DNA of 64,000 bases from GH45 sp046704385 (GTDB taxonomy: Bacteria; Bacteroidota; Bacteroidia; Bacteroidales; SZUA-534). The notes below the pieces were generated by a model. The model was not told the origin of the DNA. It made no database searches and worked only from the letters and a program-made list of their open reading frames with translations. Shown here in pieces: positions 34,377 to 44,160 of this stretch. Each line of letters starts with the position of its first letter. Positions within the stretch are counted from its first letter, which is position 1. The stretch covers positions 1 through 64,000 of the forward strand of contig JBJKSB010000021.1 in NCBI GenBank assembly GCA_046704385.1, written 5' to 3'. Made by a program: the position numbers and the translations under genes.

Positions 34377-36992
34377 GTGGCTAAAGAAAAAGAAGTAGTA
34401 AAAACACCATTAATGAAGCAGTATTACAGCGTTAAGGCAAAACACCCTGATGCCATACTGCTTTTCAGAGTTGGCGATTTTTATGAGACCTTTTCTGCTG
34501 ATGCCATAAAAACTTCCGAGATTCTGGGGATAACCCTGACCAAACGAGCCAATGGGGCTGCTTCATTCGTTGAGTTGGCAGGATTTCCTTACCATGCGCT
34601 CGACACCTATTTGCCCAAACTGGTAAGGGCCGGACAGCGCGTTGCTATTTGCGAGCAACTGGAAGATCCCAAAATGACCAAAACTATTGTAAAACGAGGG
34701 GTAACGGAACTGGTAACTCCGGGTGTTTCGGTAAACGATAATATTCTGAATCATAAGGAAAATAACTTCCTGGCCTGTGTGTATATTGACAAAACAATGG
34801 CCGGCGTGGCTTTTCTGGATATTTCGACTGGCGAGTTTTATACTTCGGAAGGTAGTTTTGCTTATGTAAGCAAACTGCTTCAAAACTTAAGGCCCAAAGA
34901 GGTGCTTTTTGAACGTAACAAAAAGGAAACCTACATGGAACATTTTGGGCACGGGTTTTACAATTACCCGCTCGATGAATGGATTTTTACTGAGGAAGCA
35001 GCCAACGACCGTTTGTTAAAACATTTTGAAACACAGTCGCTGAAAGGTTATGGAATTTCCACCATGCGAAATGGTATTATTGCCTCCGGGGCAATCTTAC
35101 ATTACCTGGATATTACCCAGCATCATCAAATAGGCAATATTACCCGTATAAGCCGCATTGCTGAAGATGAGTACGTTTGGCTCGATCGTTTTACCATCAA
35201 AAACCTCGAGATTTTTAATACCATGAATGAAGATGGTAAGTCCTTGATTGACGTGATGGATCACACCTTATCACCCATGGGTTCGCGCATGTTGAAACGG
35301 TGGCTGGCTTTACCGCTTAAAAATGTTAAGGCCATTAATGAGAGGCTAAACGCTGTTGACCATTTTATTAATAATCATGAATTGAAAGAACTGGTTGAGA
35401 CTCAACTAAAGCAGGTTGGCGATCTGGAACGGTTAATTTCAAAAGTGGCTTTAGGCCGGATCAATCCACGGGAGGTTGTGGCATTGAAAAATTCACTGGC
35501 TTGTATTCAACCTATTAAAGATTTATGCCAGGCTACGGAAAATTCAGCACTGAAAAATATTGCCGAACAATTAAACCCCTGTACTTCGATTAAGGAAAAA
35601 ATTGAACAGGAGCTTAATGATGATCCTCCAACGCAAATTAACAAAGGAAATGTAATGTCGGAGGGTGTTAACCATGAACTGGACGACTTGCGGCATATTG
35701 CTTTTTCAGGGAAAGATTATATGCTTGAATTGCAGCAACGCGAAAGTGAACGCACCGGCATCCCATCTCTCAAAATATCGTTTAATAATGTTTTCGGGTA
35801 TTATATTGAGGTTCGCAATACCCACAAAGACAAGGTTCCCGAGGATTGGATCAGAAAACAAACCCTGGTGAGTGCCGAGCGATATATTACCGAAGAACTT
35901 AAAGATTACGAGAATAAAATTCTGGGGGCCGAGGAAAAAATACTTGCTCTCGAAACCAAACTTTTTAATGACCTGGTTTTCAGCCTGTCAGAATTTGTGC
36001 CGGCCATTCAATTGGATGCAGCCTTAATTTCGCGCATCGATTGTTTGTTGTCGTCAGCCACGCTAGCTGTAAAGAATAGTTATTGCAGGCCTAATGTTAA
36101 TGAAAGTAATATTATTGAAATTATTCAGGGTCGACATCCGGTTATCGAAACCCAGATGCCTGTGGGAGAGCAGTATATTGCCAATGATGTTTTATTGAAT
36201 CAGATTGATCAGCAGATTATTATTATTACTGGTCCCAACATGGCCGGAAAATCAGCTTTGCTTAGGCAAACTGCTCTTATAGTTTTGATGGCACAGGTTG
36301 GTTCCTTTGTACCGGCGCAAGCCGTTAACCTGGGTTATGTGGATAAAATTTTTACCCGGGTGGGTGCATCCGATAATATTTCAGTGGGTGAAAGTACTTT
36401 TATGGTTGAAATGAACGAGGCCGCCAGCATATTGAACAATATGAGCGACCGGAGTTTGATTCTGCTTGATGAACTGGGTCGGGGAACCAGTACTTACGAT
36501 GGTATCAGCATTGCGTGGGCTATTGTGGAATACATTCACGAAAACAAACAGGCACTAGCAAAAACCTTGTTTGCCACACATTACCATGAGTTGAACGAAA
36601 TGGAAAAATCATTCAAACGGGTAAAGAATTTTAATGTATCTGTAAAAGAGGTTGACAAAAAGGTAATATTCCTGAGAAAATTATTGTCCGGGGGAAGTAA
36701 TCACAGTTTTGGTATCCATGTGGCCAAAATGGCAGGTATGCCAAAAAGTGTGGTCAGCCGTGCCGAAAAAATTCTGGTTGAGCTCGAACAAACCCGTCGC
36801 CAGGAGGATTTGGATGAGGAAGTCAAAGAAATTGCCAAACACCGCGAAGGCATGCAATTGAGTTTTTTCCAATTGGATGATCCGGTTCTGAAGCAAATAC
36901 GCGATGAAATAAAACACATCGATATAAATAATCTTACTCCCGTTGAGGCTTTGAATAAGCTGAATGAAATTAAAAAGTTAACGGGGCTATAG
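34377..36992 (+). CDS. mutS: DNA mismatch repair protein MutS
   Basis: Recognises base mismatches and recruits MutL. The 871-residue length is standard for MutS1. The mismatch-reading Phe-x-Glu is F35/E37 in DFYETF. The ATPase has Walker A GPNMAGKSALLRQ (about 619-631), a signature STFMVEMNEAA, Walker B LILLDELGRGTSTYDG and ATHYHEL. The start is a GTG at 34377, 27 bases after a strongly structured stretch, so its translation could be influenced by that leader. Confidence 0.97.
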   Translation: MAKEKEVVKTPLMKQYYSVKAKHPDAILLFRVGDFYETFSADAIKTSEILGITLTKRANGAASFVELAGFPYHALDTYLPKLVRAGQRVAICEQLEDPKMTKTIVKRGVTELVTPGVSVNDNILNHKENNFLACVYIDKTMAGVAFLDISTGEFYTSEGSFAYVSKLLQNLRPKEVLFERNKKETYMEHFGHGFYNYPLDEWIFTEEAANDRLLKHFETQSLKGYGISTMRNGIIASGAILHYLDITQHHQIGNITRISRIAEDEYVWLDRFTIKNLEIFNTMNEDGKSLIDVMDHTLSPMGSRMLKRWLALPLKNVKAINERLNAVDHFINNHELKELVETQLKQVGDLERLISKVALGRINPREVVALKNSLACIQPIKDLCQATENSALKNIAEQLNPCTSIKEKIEQELNDDPPTQINKGNVMSEGVNHELDDLRHIAFSGKDYMLELQQRESERTGIPSLKISFNNVFGYYIEVRNTHKDKVPEDWIRKQTLVSAERYITEELKDYENKILGAEEKILALETKLFNDLVFSLSEFVPAIQLDAALISRIDCLLSSATLAVKNSYCRPNVNESNIIEIIQGRHPVIETQMPVGEQYIANDVLLNQIDQQIIIITGPNMAGKSALLRQTALIVLMAQVGSFVPAQAVNLGYVDKIFTRVGASDNISVGESTFMVEMNEAASILNNMSDRSLILLDELGRGTSTYDGISIAWAIVEYIHENKQALAKTLFATHYHELNEMEKSFKRVKNFNVSVKEVDKKVIFLRKLLSGGSNHSFGIHVAKMAGMPKSVVSRAEKILVELEQTRRQEDLDEEVKEIAKHREGMQLSFFQLDDPVLKQIRDEIKHIDINNLTPVEALNKLNEIKKLTGL

Positions 36993-37042
36993 TTTTTCCC
37001 ACTAATTGTCACGAATATTAAATCAATTTTGTAATTAATAGA

Positions 37043-37672
37043 CTACAACTTTATCACTTTAGTAAAAGACACCCTTACTGGTTTTCCCCTGTGGGTTCCC
37101 GGATTCCATTGAGGCATATTAAATACAACTTGTTGAAAATAATAATCGGTTTCAAAATCAATGCCTCTTAAAATTCGCGCCACATCAATCAGACCTTCCT
37201 GATTTACTTCAAATTGGATTATCAATTTTCCATTTTTTATTGAACCAACAGAATCTTTGAAAGCTTTTACTGAATTATTCAAATAATTATTCAATGCTTC
37301 ATCTCCTCCGGGAAATTCAGGCATGTGTTCAACCACAAAAAACACAACCGGCTTATTGTAGTATTCTTTGCCAGGTACATAATTCCTGTAAAATGCTGGA
37401 TATAATATGTTTTTATCAAAGTCAACTTTAATAACAATCGAATCAAAAGCATCTGCTTTAATTGCTAGTTTGTGATTCGTATAACCTTTCAAACTAAAAA
37501 CAAAATTATGGATTCCCGGTGTCACATTATTTAACAGATTCAAGTTTTTAGGTAAAGTGTCGTTGTTTTTAATAACCAGCAGATCCGAATGTTTGGATTG
37601 AATATTTATGATAGCATTTTGCGCAAATCCGAACAAGGGAAATAACAAGATAGTGATAAAAAGGTATTTCAT
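37043..37672 (-). CDS. TonB C-terminal domain protein
   Basis: A 209-residue exported protein. The signal peptide ends GFAQ (about residue 17). Residues 20-95 look like a PEGA-type beta domain (GIHNFVFSLKGYTNHKL). Residues 110-209 form a TonB C-terminal-like domain, with MPEFPGGDEALNNYL, the Bacteroidota version, followed by GKLIIQFEVNQEG and WNPGTHRGKPVRV. There is no transmembrane anchor other than the signal, so it is not a normal energy transducer. Such soluble TonB-like proteins are common in this phylum with unknown partners. Confidence 0.8.
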   Translation of the reverse strand: MKYLFITILLFPLFGFAQNAIINIQSKHSDLLVIKNNDTLPKNLNLLNNVTPGIHNFVFSLKGYTNHKLAIKADAFDSIVIKVDFDKNILYPAFYRNYVPGKEYYNKPVVFFVVEHMPEFPGGDEALNNYLNNSVKAFKDSVGSIKNGKLIIQFEVNQEGLIDVARILRGIDFETDYYFQQVVFNMPQWNPGTHRGKPVRVSFTKVIKL

Positions 37673-38058
37673 GATTTGGTTTTATAGAATAGGAGGTTTT
37701 GCTTTAAAAATTCCATAAATCCTTTTTTCATAAATAAAAACCCAGATAATACTCTTGTTATAGTTTTTGTATCGATTGAATATTGTATTTCTGAAATGAT
37801 AAATATTTTTTTTAATACAGCTTAAAATGTTAATAAAAAGATTGTTTGGTTTAATAACATATCTAATGAGGAACTAATATTTTGGGTTGACTTCGTTTAA
37901 AAAGGATTGTATTCTGACAGAAAAAACTAATAATTTTTATTGATAGCATTTTTCAATTATAAGGTGATGAAGTGATGGCGGAACAGTATTCAGATAGATT
38001 ATCTCCTTTGGATGAGTAGATTTTTATAGTTTGTTGACAAATAATTATATATATATTT
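37673..38058. other. A/T-rich gene-free stretch
   Basis: No gene, tRNA or strong inverted repeat is seen. It probably holds the promoter of the TonB-like gene at its left side and degenerate sequence next to the dinD remnant at its right. Confidence 0.5.
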
Positions 38059-38532
38059 TTAACAATGTTTCTTTTTTGATTTATCTTCTTTTAACATTTT
38101 TTTATAGCCCTCTTTGAGTTCTTTTTTAACTGTTGGGAGTTGTTTTTGTTGAGGTAAATTTTCTGGATTTTTACCAACGTTCTTTTGAATTATTTCCCTA
38201 ACTTCTCTCCCAACTTGAAAATGAGTTTGCTCAAGATTTCCTTGGCCATGAATACCTTTATTTTTTATTCTTTCTTCTGTTTGAGTCACCCTAAATAAAT
38301 TGGCGGCTAATTCTGTTCTACCCATGAAATCCATAAGTTTTCCCTTTTTAACGGCACGCTTCCTTTCAAGTTGCCATGATGGCATATTATACATCCCTAA
38401 ATAACCGGCATTAGTGAATTTCGCATAATCTTGTACGCCGGCATGCTTAACTGTTGAATTAAGTGATTTATTTCCGAAGTCCTTAAAAGCGATGGTAAGT
38501 AAAGTTAAAAAAAGGCTATAATCGTGATAAGA
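38059..38532 (-). pseudogene. DinD-like protein, C-terminal remnant
   Basis: The frame encodes the C-terminal half of the DNA-damage-inducible protein D family. Recognisable blocks are NKSLNSTVKHAGV, FTNAGYLGMY, MGRTELAANLFRVTQTEE and THFQVGREVRE..., ending with NPENLP. These align in order with E. coli DinD from about its middle to near the end. The N-terminal half (Bro-N/KilA-N-like part) is absent, and the frame closes upstream at 38532. The homology begins before the first ATG (38394), so no proper start exists. It is read as a 5'-truncated pseudogene. Truncation may reflect a past insertion or deletion between here and the tRNA pair. Confidence 0.75.
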
Positions 38533-38562
38533 TTAAGTGTAACAAAATCTGTATCAACTTCT

Positions 38563-38603
38563 CAAAAAACAAAAAACCCCAACAACAAAGTTATCAGGGT
38601 TTC
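38563..38603 (-). terminator. Terminator downstream of tRNA-Leu
   Basis: On the minus strand the arms AAACCC and GGGTTT are followed by a T-rich run, immediately after tRNA-Leu. Confidence 0.7.
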
Positions 38604-38605
38604 TG

Positions 38606-38691
38606 TACCCGGGGCCGGTCTCGAACCGGCACGTCCATTACTGGACACAGGATTTTAAGTCCTGCGCGTCTACCAATTCCGCCACCTGGGC
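38606..38691 (-). tRNA. tRNA-Leu (anticodon TAA)
   Basis: An 86-base class II tRNA with a long variable arm (TGTCCAGTAATGGACGT), anticodon stem CAGGA/TCCTG with loop CTTAAAA, and T-stem GCCGG/CCGGC. The acceptor has one G-U pair and one A-C mismatch. CCA is not encoded. Confidence 0.93.
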
Positions 38692-38733
38692 AAATTTTGT
38701 TTTATTTTACTTAAAAAGAGCGTAAAAAAAAAG

Positions 38734-38806
<73 letters not shown>

Positions 38807-38978
38807 AATGCGGATGCAAATATAAGCGCAAATTTTATTTCTGCAAAAAAAAATACTAAAAATTACAGGGTAATATAAAGCACCTTATTTGGGTTTAACC
38901 AAGTGGTTAAAAAATAATTGATTATGAACTGTTTTATAGTAATTCATTAGTATTTTTGGCCATCGAAAAAACAAAAAA

Positions 38979-39620
38979 ATGCAACGATTTACCTCTTCAA
39001 TAACAAATTATATTCTCGACCACACCTCCGATCCGGATTCACTATTACAGGAACTGGAGCGCCAAACCTATGTTAAAGTACTGCGTCCCCAGATGGTTTC
39101 GGGGAAATTGCAGGGAAAAATCCTTGAAATGATCAGCTGCATGATACAACCCAACGCTATTTTGGAGTTAGGGACTTTTACCGGTTATTCAGCGTTGTGC
39201 CTGGCAAAGGGACTGAAGCCCGGGGGAAAATTAGTTACCATTGATGTTAATGATGAACTTGAGGAATTTGCACAGTCTTTTTTTGACCGGAGCCTTTACA
39301 GAAACCAGATTGATTTCAGGATAGGGGATGCCCGCCATATTATTCCCTCATTAATCGAAGAATTCGATCTGGTTTTTATTGATGCCGACAAGCGGGAATA
39401 TCCTGAGTATTACGAATTGGTTTTTGAGAAAGTTAAAACCGGGGGTTTTATTATTGCTGACGATGTATTGTGGTACGGAAAAGTAAATGAGGAAATTGCT
39501 GATAATGACTTATATACCAAAGGACTGCTTCGTTTTAATGAAATGATAAAAAATGATAAACGGATCGAAAAAGTGATTCTTCCGGTTAGGGATGGATTAA
39601 TGTTGCTTAGGAAATTATAA
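38979..39620 (+). CDS. SAM-dependent O-methyltransferase
   Basis: A 213-residue class I methyltransferase of the caffeoyl-CoA/catechol O-methyltransferase family (Methyltransf_3). The SAM-binding motif I is LELGTFTGYSALCLAKGL (about 60-77). The acidic residues VTIDVND and RIGDARH and the metal-binding FIDADKREYPEYYE follow. The physiological substrate is unknown; bacterial relatives act on catechols. A TATTTTTG at 38951-38958 could be its -7 promoter element. Confidence 0.88.
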   Translation: MQRFTSSITNYILDHTSDPDSLLQELERQTYVKVLRPQMVSGKLQGKILEMISCMIQPNAILELGTFTGYSALCLAKGLKPGGKLVTIDVNDELEEFAQSFFDRSLYRNQIDFRIGDARHIIPSLIEEFDLVFIDADKREYPEYYELVFEKVKTGGFIIADDVLWYGKVNEEIADNDLYTKGLLRFNEMIKNDKRIEKVILPVRDGLMLLRKL

Positions 39621-39759
39621 TTGGTTTTTAGGAATGATGGAAAAATGATGTCGCCAATAATGCATTTATTACAATTTTCCATCCTTCCAATTTTCCAATT
39701 CTGTACTTCAATTATTTAGTTTATCGAATCTATATTTAACCAGTTTCTTAAATTTCCGG

Positions 39760-41208
39760 TCATTTATTATAATTCGCCCAGGGTTTTGCTTTCCGCATGT
39801 ATTTTTTCGATGTTGTATTTGGCATGCCAAAGCAGGAGTTGCCGGCTGATTTTTTTGAGGAATCATTGTCAGCTTTCTTTTTGCATCCTAAATTTATGTT
39901 TAGTCCAAATCTTAAATTCACCATCCGGGTATCAAGAGGTTTTAAAATGGCCATCACATTATCGCTTACCATATAAAGTTGTACCGGGTTTTTACCAATG
40001 AAAAACCCAAATCCCAAATTATTCAAGCTGTAATTCTGAATCGAGTATGAAGCTATAAAGCCAAGCCAGTTAAAAGGTTTGGCCTGACCCGATAAAGTTA
40101 ATGTAGGCAATGTTTTAGTTTTATAAATCAAGACTGATCCATTAATGCCGGCACTAAAATATTTATTATAGGTATAATTAGCTCCGGCTATAAACCGTGG
40201 AGGCAAAAAGGTAAAGTATTTTTTCTGATAAACGTTAAAACTCATTTGTTGCATGAATTGATCGCTCAAATTTTGGACATAGCTGCTGTCACTATTTAAA
40301 ATGCCGGTAAATACAAATGATCCGGTGGCATCAAAGGTGTTTAAATTCGAACCCCAATGTATTAACCCCAAATCGAGAACGGAGGCTGATAATTGAATTT
40401 TATCGGTGTAGGGATAGACCATTCCGGCATCAAAAGCTATTCCGGGGTTTTTCCGATTAAGGATTAGGGCAACAGGACTTACACTTTCGTTATAGGTCAG
40501 GCTATTGAGCATGTTGTTTGTAACCTGGGCATTTATGGGTAAAGAAGTATTTATTATTGCTCCGCCATCAAAATTCAGGTCAAAGGTATTTTCATCGGTA
40601 TGCAAATTAATATCGGCTTTTCGTGGCGAAATGTTTAGTTTCCCAAATAATAGTTTTGCGCGAATGCCAACAAACATATCTCCCCAAGGATTTTTCGAAA
40701 TGCCAATGGCATATTCACGATAATGATTTAAATAAAGCCCGGTTCCCCGTAAACTTGCATTATCGCCAATAAAAGGAGCGTTTCCTTCAATGGCAAGATT
40801 GATTAAATCTTTGGGGTAGGTAATGGGCAGATTTAACTTTTCTGTTACTGAAAAAACAATGGAGTATTCCTGGTACTTGTATCCCAACGCAAACAATTGG
40901 GTATGTAATTCCAGTCCTATAAAATTCCTGAAGTGCATCCTGTCATTTAGTCCGTTTAAATCGGGATTGTATTGGCCGGAACCCGATTTACTAAACAACT
41001 GGTTAAAGGTAAAGCTGCTGTTGGCGTAGTTTACATGTAGCGATGATAAAACCGGAATGCCCACATACCATTTACAGCTGACAGGAATGGCCGGGTTTAA
41101 TAAATTGCTCTCCTGAACATCGTGCCAGAGATATAAAGTATTATTTTGTTGAGCTCTGACTGAAAGGCTAAAAATCAAAAAAAAACAGAGCGTGTATAAT
41201 TTATCCAT
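39760..41208 (-). CDS. DUF5723-like outer-membrane barrel protein
   Basis: A 482-residue exported protein with a signal peptide ending VRAQ. The mature N-terminus NLLNPAIPVSCKWYVGIPVLSSLHV matches, in shorter blocks, the conserved start of DUF5723 proteins in Bacteroidota (NPAxxP...GLPxLSS). The rest alternates aromatic strands characteristic of an outer-membrane barrel. The C-terminus is a short Lys/Ser-rich, probably disordered tail after LGCKKKA. Its start overlaps by eight bases the upstream lipoprotein gene, so the two are coupled. The function is unknown; related families include PorP/SprF and PorV-like barrels of gliding and type IX secretion. Confidence 0.75.
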   Translation of the reverse strand: MDKLYTLCFFLIFSLSVRAQQNNTLYLWHDVQESNLLNPAIPVSCKWYVGIPVLSSLHVNYANSSFTFNQLFSKSGSGQYNPDLNGLNDRMHFRNFIGLELHTQLFALGYKYQEYSIVFSVTEKLNLPITYPKDLINLAIEGNAPFIGDNASLRGTGLYLNHYREYAIGISKNPWGDMFVGIRAKLLFGKLNISPRKADINLHTDENTFDLNFDGGAIINTSLPINAQVTNNMLNSLTYNESVSPVALILNRKNPGIAFDAGMVYPYTDKIQLSASVLDLGLIHWGSNLNTFDATGSFVFTGILNSDSSYVQNLSDQFMQQMSFNVYQKKYFTFLPPRFIAGANYTYNKYFSAGINGSVLIYKTKTLPTLTLSGQAKPFNWLGFIASYSIQNYSLNNLGFGFFIGKNPVQLYMVSDNVMAILKPLDTRMVNLRFGLNINLGCKKKADNDSSKKSAGNSCFGMPNTTSKKYMRKAKPWANYNK

Positions 41209-41875
41209 TAATCTTTAAATTGGTTTTGATTTTAATGCCTAACTGAATCCATAAATCCTGGTCGGAATAGTATTTTGTAATTACGTCATCTAAACTTTCA
41301 ATTATTACCTCGGTTGATACATCAATGCTGCTGATATTATACAAATTCTGAAGCCGGTCATCACTAAAACTGGTGTCGTATTTCCATTGTTCTGATGTAG
41401 CAGTAACATTGCCGACACTATCAAGAACTGCGGGTTCAATTATCATTGGACCATTTTCATATAAAGAATCGATTACTTTCCCACCAGCATTATTAAAATA
41501 TATCTGCAACTCGATTTTTGCCGGTATTTTGTTAACCGCATTGGTTCTGAACATGGCTGCGGTTATAAATTCGCTGGTACTTGTAGCACCCGAAAGGGTG
41601 AATGATAAATTTTGCAAATAGTTAAACCTTTTGGGGATTTGGTACAATTCGCCGTCGTATAAAAATCCATCAAGCGTATCCAGTTGCATGGTATCAATCG
41701 GATTTAACTGATTGAGTGTATTCAGATAGGTTCCCAGTGCCAGGTCGGGACTGCCAATAGGAATGGCATATTCAGGCTGAATAGAGATATTGCCTCCAAT
41801 GTTTGAAACATCTTCTTTCAGGCATCCTGAAAGAAGTAATATAGTTGATATCATTAAAAGAAGAGTCAACTTCAT
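41201..41875 (-). CDS. Lipoprotein of unknown function
   Basis: A 224-residue lipoprotein with the lipobox LSGC at about residues 15-18. The mature part is mainly beta, with short repeats of polar strands (for example KIELQIYFNNAGGK). No catalytic motif is seen. Overlap with the downstream barrel gene (eight bases) suggests a lipoprotein/barrel pair acting together at the outer membrane. I do not recognise the family. Confidence 0.75.
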   Translation of the reverse strand: MKLTLLLMISTILLLSGCLKEDVSNIGGNISIQPEYAIPIGSPDLALGTYLNTLNQLNPIDTMQLDTLDGFLYDGELYQIPKRFNYLQNLSFTLSGATSTSEFITAAMFRTNAVNKIPAKIELQIYFNNAGGKVIDSLYENGPMIIEPAVLDSVGNVTATSEQWKYDTSFSDDRLQNLYNISSIDVSTEVIIESLDDVITKYYSDQDLWIQLGIKIKTNLKING

Positions 41876-42020
41876 GATTTATCCATTAGCAAAGAAGCAT
41901 TTCACAGGTTTATAAGTGACCGGGCTAATTTAAGAAATTAAGGTCATTTATTGGACATTTTCGTATTAAAATGCGATCTCTGGTAACTGGTTAATTAGTG
42001 TTATTTCCATCTGTGCAATA

Positions 42021-43880
42021 TTATTCCAATTTAAAAACCCGGAATGAATGTGGTTTTAGGGTAAATGAATAAACATTTTTAACCACCTTACTTCTGAATG
42101 ATTTTCGAATTTTCGGTTTTATAGATTCTTTGGAACTTAAATCTGTAATACTTTTAGAATCATCCGAAGCAACAATTTTCACATTAGTTTCCTTTTCATT
42201 GAATGATTCTGCAATAAAGGTATTGTTGTCGTAAAGAAACAGTGAAATATTGGCCGGGCCCTCCAGTGTCAGTGGAAGATTGCTGCAAAATACTTCTCGA
42301 ATTTTATTCAGGGCATTTTCAGGTAACTGGTATAAATCGGCAAAATTATCAGGAACTACCAAAATATAAAGTTTTCCTGAGGCATAGTCAGCCTCATGGA
42401 GTAGTGGCCAGCCATTGGGGCCGTTTAAACCCGATACAATCTCCCACGAATCGTTGGTCAGATATTGTATCTGCTGCATCAATATGGGTTGTTCACTTGA
42501 TTGAACTCTTCCGAATCCGGCCATAAAATCTTTGACCAAAGCTTTGCGGTCAGTATACCGAATTTCAGCAATGTCCTGTATTCCTTTGTCCTGCAATTCG
42601 CGTAATAATCCACTGGTGATAATAATGGTTTTGCCCTGGAGGAGCGAAGTTTTAATCTTTTGTACAATATCATTGTCAAATTTTGCCTCTTCGGTTAATA
42701 AAATTACTTTTTCATTTTCTGGAAAATAAGGGAGTTGATTCATAGGTAATCCAATCATTCCCAGGAAATTTTGAAGAAAATCTTCACCGATGCTGTGAAA
42801 GGGTTTGTAACTGGCAATTCCAACAGGATTTCCAACCAGACTCATGGTTTGATCGGCCAGTTCCAAAGCTTGGCCAGCCATTCGGGCTGTGGTTTTGTCA
42901 GTAACGTTATCAGAATTTGTATAGCCTTTGTGTGCCATCATTTCATCAAAGTTGAAAGTGGTACCCGAATCCTGCCAAGGGGCACGCATTTTTTTACTGA
43001 TGGTGTCGGTCATTTGAGCAAAGGAGAACAAGGTGATTTCCCGGGCGCACGCAAAAGCGGTTAAAACCAATTGTTCTTCATATCGGTCAGAATACCAGCT
43101 GGCGAATGGATCGACCCAGCCACCGCCATTTTTACCCGGAGCAATATTTTCGAAATACCGGATAATATTATAGCTTAAGTAAGGTTGCAAATGTTGTGCA
43201 CTAAACCGGGCATCGCGGGTTTCGGTGCCGGTGTAAATTCCGTCAAACATTTTTGGGCCGCGGTTTAAGTCAAAACCCATTCCCTGGAAATGCTCGTACC
43301 AATTCGGGTATTTAATAATGACTTTTACTTTCGGATTGACTTTTTTTGCCGGATTAATTACCAGGCTTTGCCCGGCTTCAGTCATCAGATCAATTCGGTA
43401 TTGCGTCCAGCTTTTGTCTCCTTTGTCGGCAATAGCATCGCTGGTTTTGCAGTTGGTAAAGAAAAAATCATCAAGAATAAATTCGTCGAAATTTTTAGCC
43501 GTGAATTCGGCTATTTCCTGCACCTTTTTCCGGTCGTTGGGATCCTGGTAACAGAACGTCTGAAAACGGTTGGGTTCACTAATAGTATAAGTAATTCCAC
43601 CGGCAATTTCAATATTTCGTTTGGTAAAAAATTCTTTGGCAATATCCAGGGTTTGCTGGTCAACCATCAGCATATCGCGATGCGTTTCCAGGTAAACCTT
43701 ATCTACTTTAAGTTGATTGGTAATGGTTTCCCAACGGGGAGCCAGGTAATTGGTGGTATCGCCCATTTTGGCTACTTCGTAGGCACGACAATAAATGGAG
43801 ACTTTAAAGTTGTTGTATTCCTGTGTAAATGACATAAGTGCTGACACTAAAAGTAACGTAATAACGAATATTTTTTTCAT
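42021..43880 (-). CDS. Secreted TIM-barrel-like protein, putative glycosidase
   Basis: A 619-residue exported protein with a signal peptide ending SFTQ (about residue 20). Residues 25-330 look like a TIM-barrel: VDKVYLETHR near the N-terminus, then EFILDDFFFTN with adjacent acidic residues at a strand end, VKVIIKYPNWYEH, and MFDGIYTGTETRD. A Rossmann-like beta/alpha part follows (GKTIIITSGLLRELQ) and a C-terminal beta-sandwich ending HSFRVFKLE. This layout is that of glycoside-hydrolase-like proteins in which a barrel is followed by a GATase-like and a beta domain. I cannot place it in a family. It has no operon partners; the neighbours are unrelated. Confidence 0.6.
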   Translation of the reverse strand: MKKIFVITLLLVSALMSFTQEYNNFKVSIYCRAYEVAKMGDTTNYLAPRWETITNQLKVDKVYLETHRDMLMVDQQTLDIAKEFFTKRNIEIAGGITYTISEPNRFQTFCYQDPNDRKKVQEIAEFTAKNFDEFILDDFFFTNCKTSDAIADKGDKSWTQYRIDLMTEAGQSLVINPAKKVNPKVKVIIKYPNWYEHFQGMGFDLNRGPKMFDGIYTGTETRDARFSAQHLQPYLSYNIIRYFENIAPGKNGGGWVDPFASWYSDRYEEQLVLTAFACAREITLFSFAQMTDTISKKMRAPWQDSGTTFNFDEMMAHKGYTNSDNVTDKTTARMAGQALELADQTMSLVGNPVGIASYKPFHSIGEDFLQNFLGMIGLPMNQLPYFPENEKVILLTEEAKFDNDIVQKIKTSLLQGKTIIITSGLLRELQDKGIQDIAEIRYTDRKALVKDFMAGFGRVQSSEQPILMQQIQYLTNDSWEIVSGLNGPNGWPLLHEADYASGKLYILVVPDNFADLYQLPENALNKIREVFCSNLPLTLEGPANISLFLYDNNTFIAESFNEKETNVKIVASDDSKSITDLSSKESIKPKIRKSFRSKVVKNVYSFTLKPHSFRVFKLE

Positions 43881-44160
43881 AGTGGGAGTTTTAATTTTAC
43901 ACTAATTTATACAAAAATGATTTTCAAAGTATAAAATTTACATGGGTTAAATTCCTCAAAATTCCTTTGATGTTTCTAAAGTTTGTTCTGAATCGTAATT
44001 TGTCAGAAAACCAAGCCCTTTTGATATGAATTAAGCAGGTTGTCTATTATTTTCTTAATATTGTATGATATGCACGAATTTCCATATAAGTATGTTCAAC
44101 CGGATCATTTTTTAGAAATTACCAGTATGACAGGCAGGCAGAATAATCTGAAATGAATTT

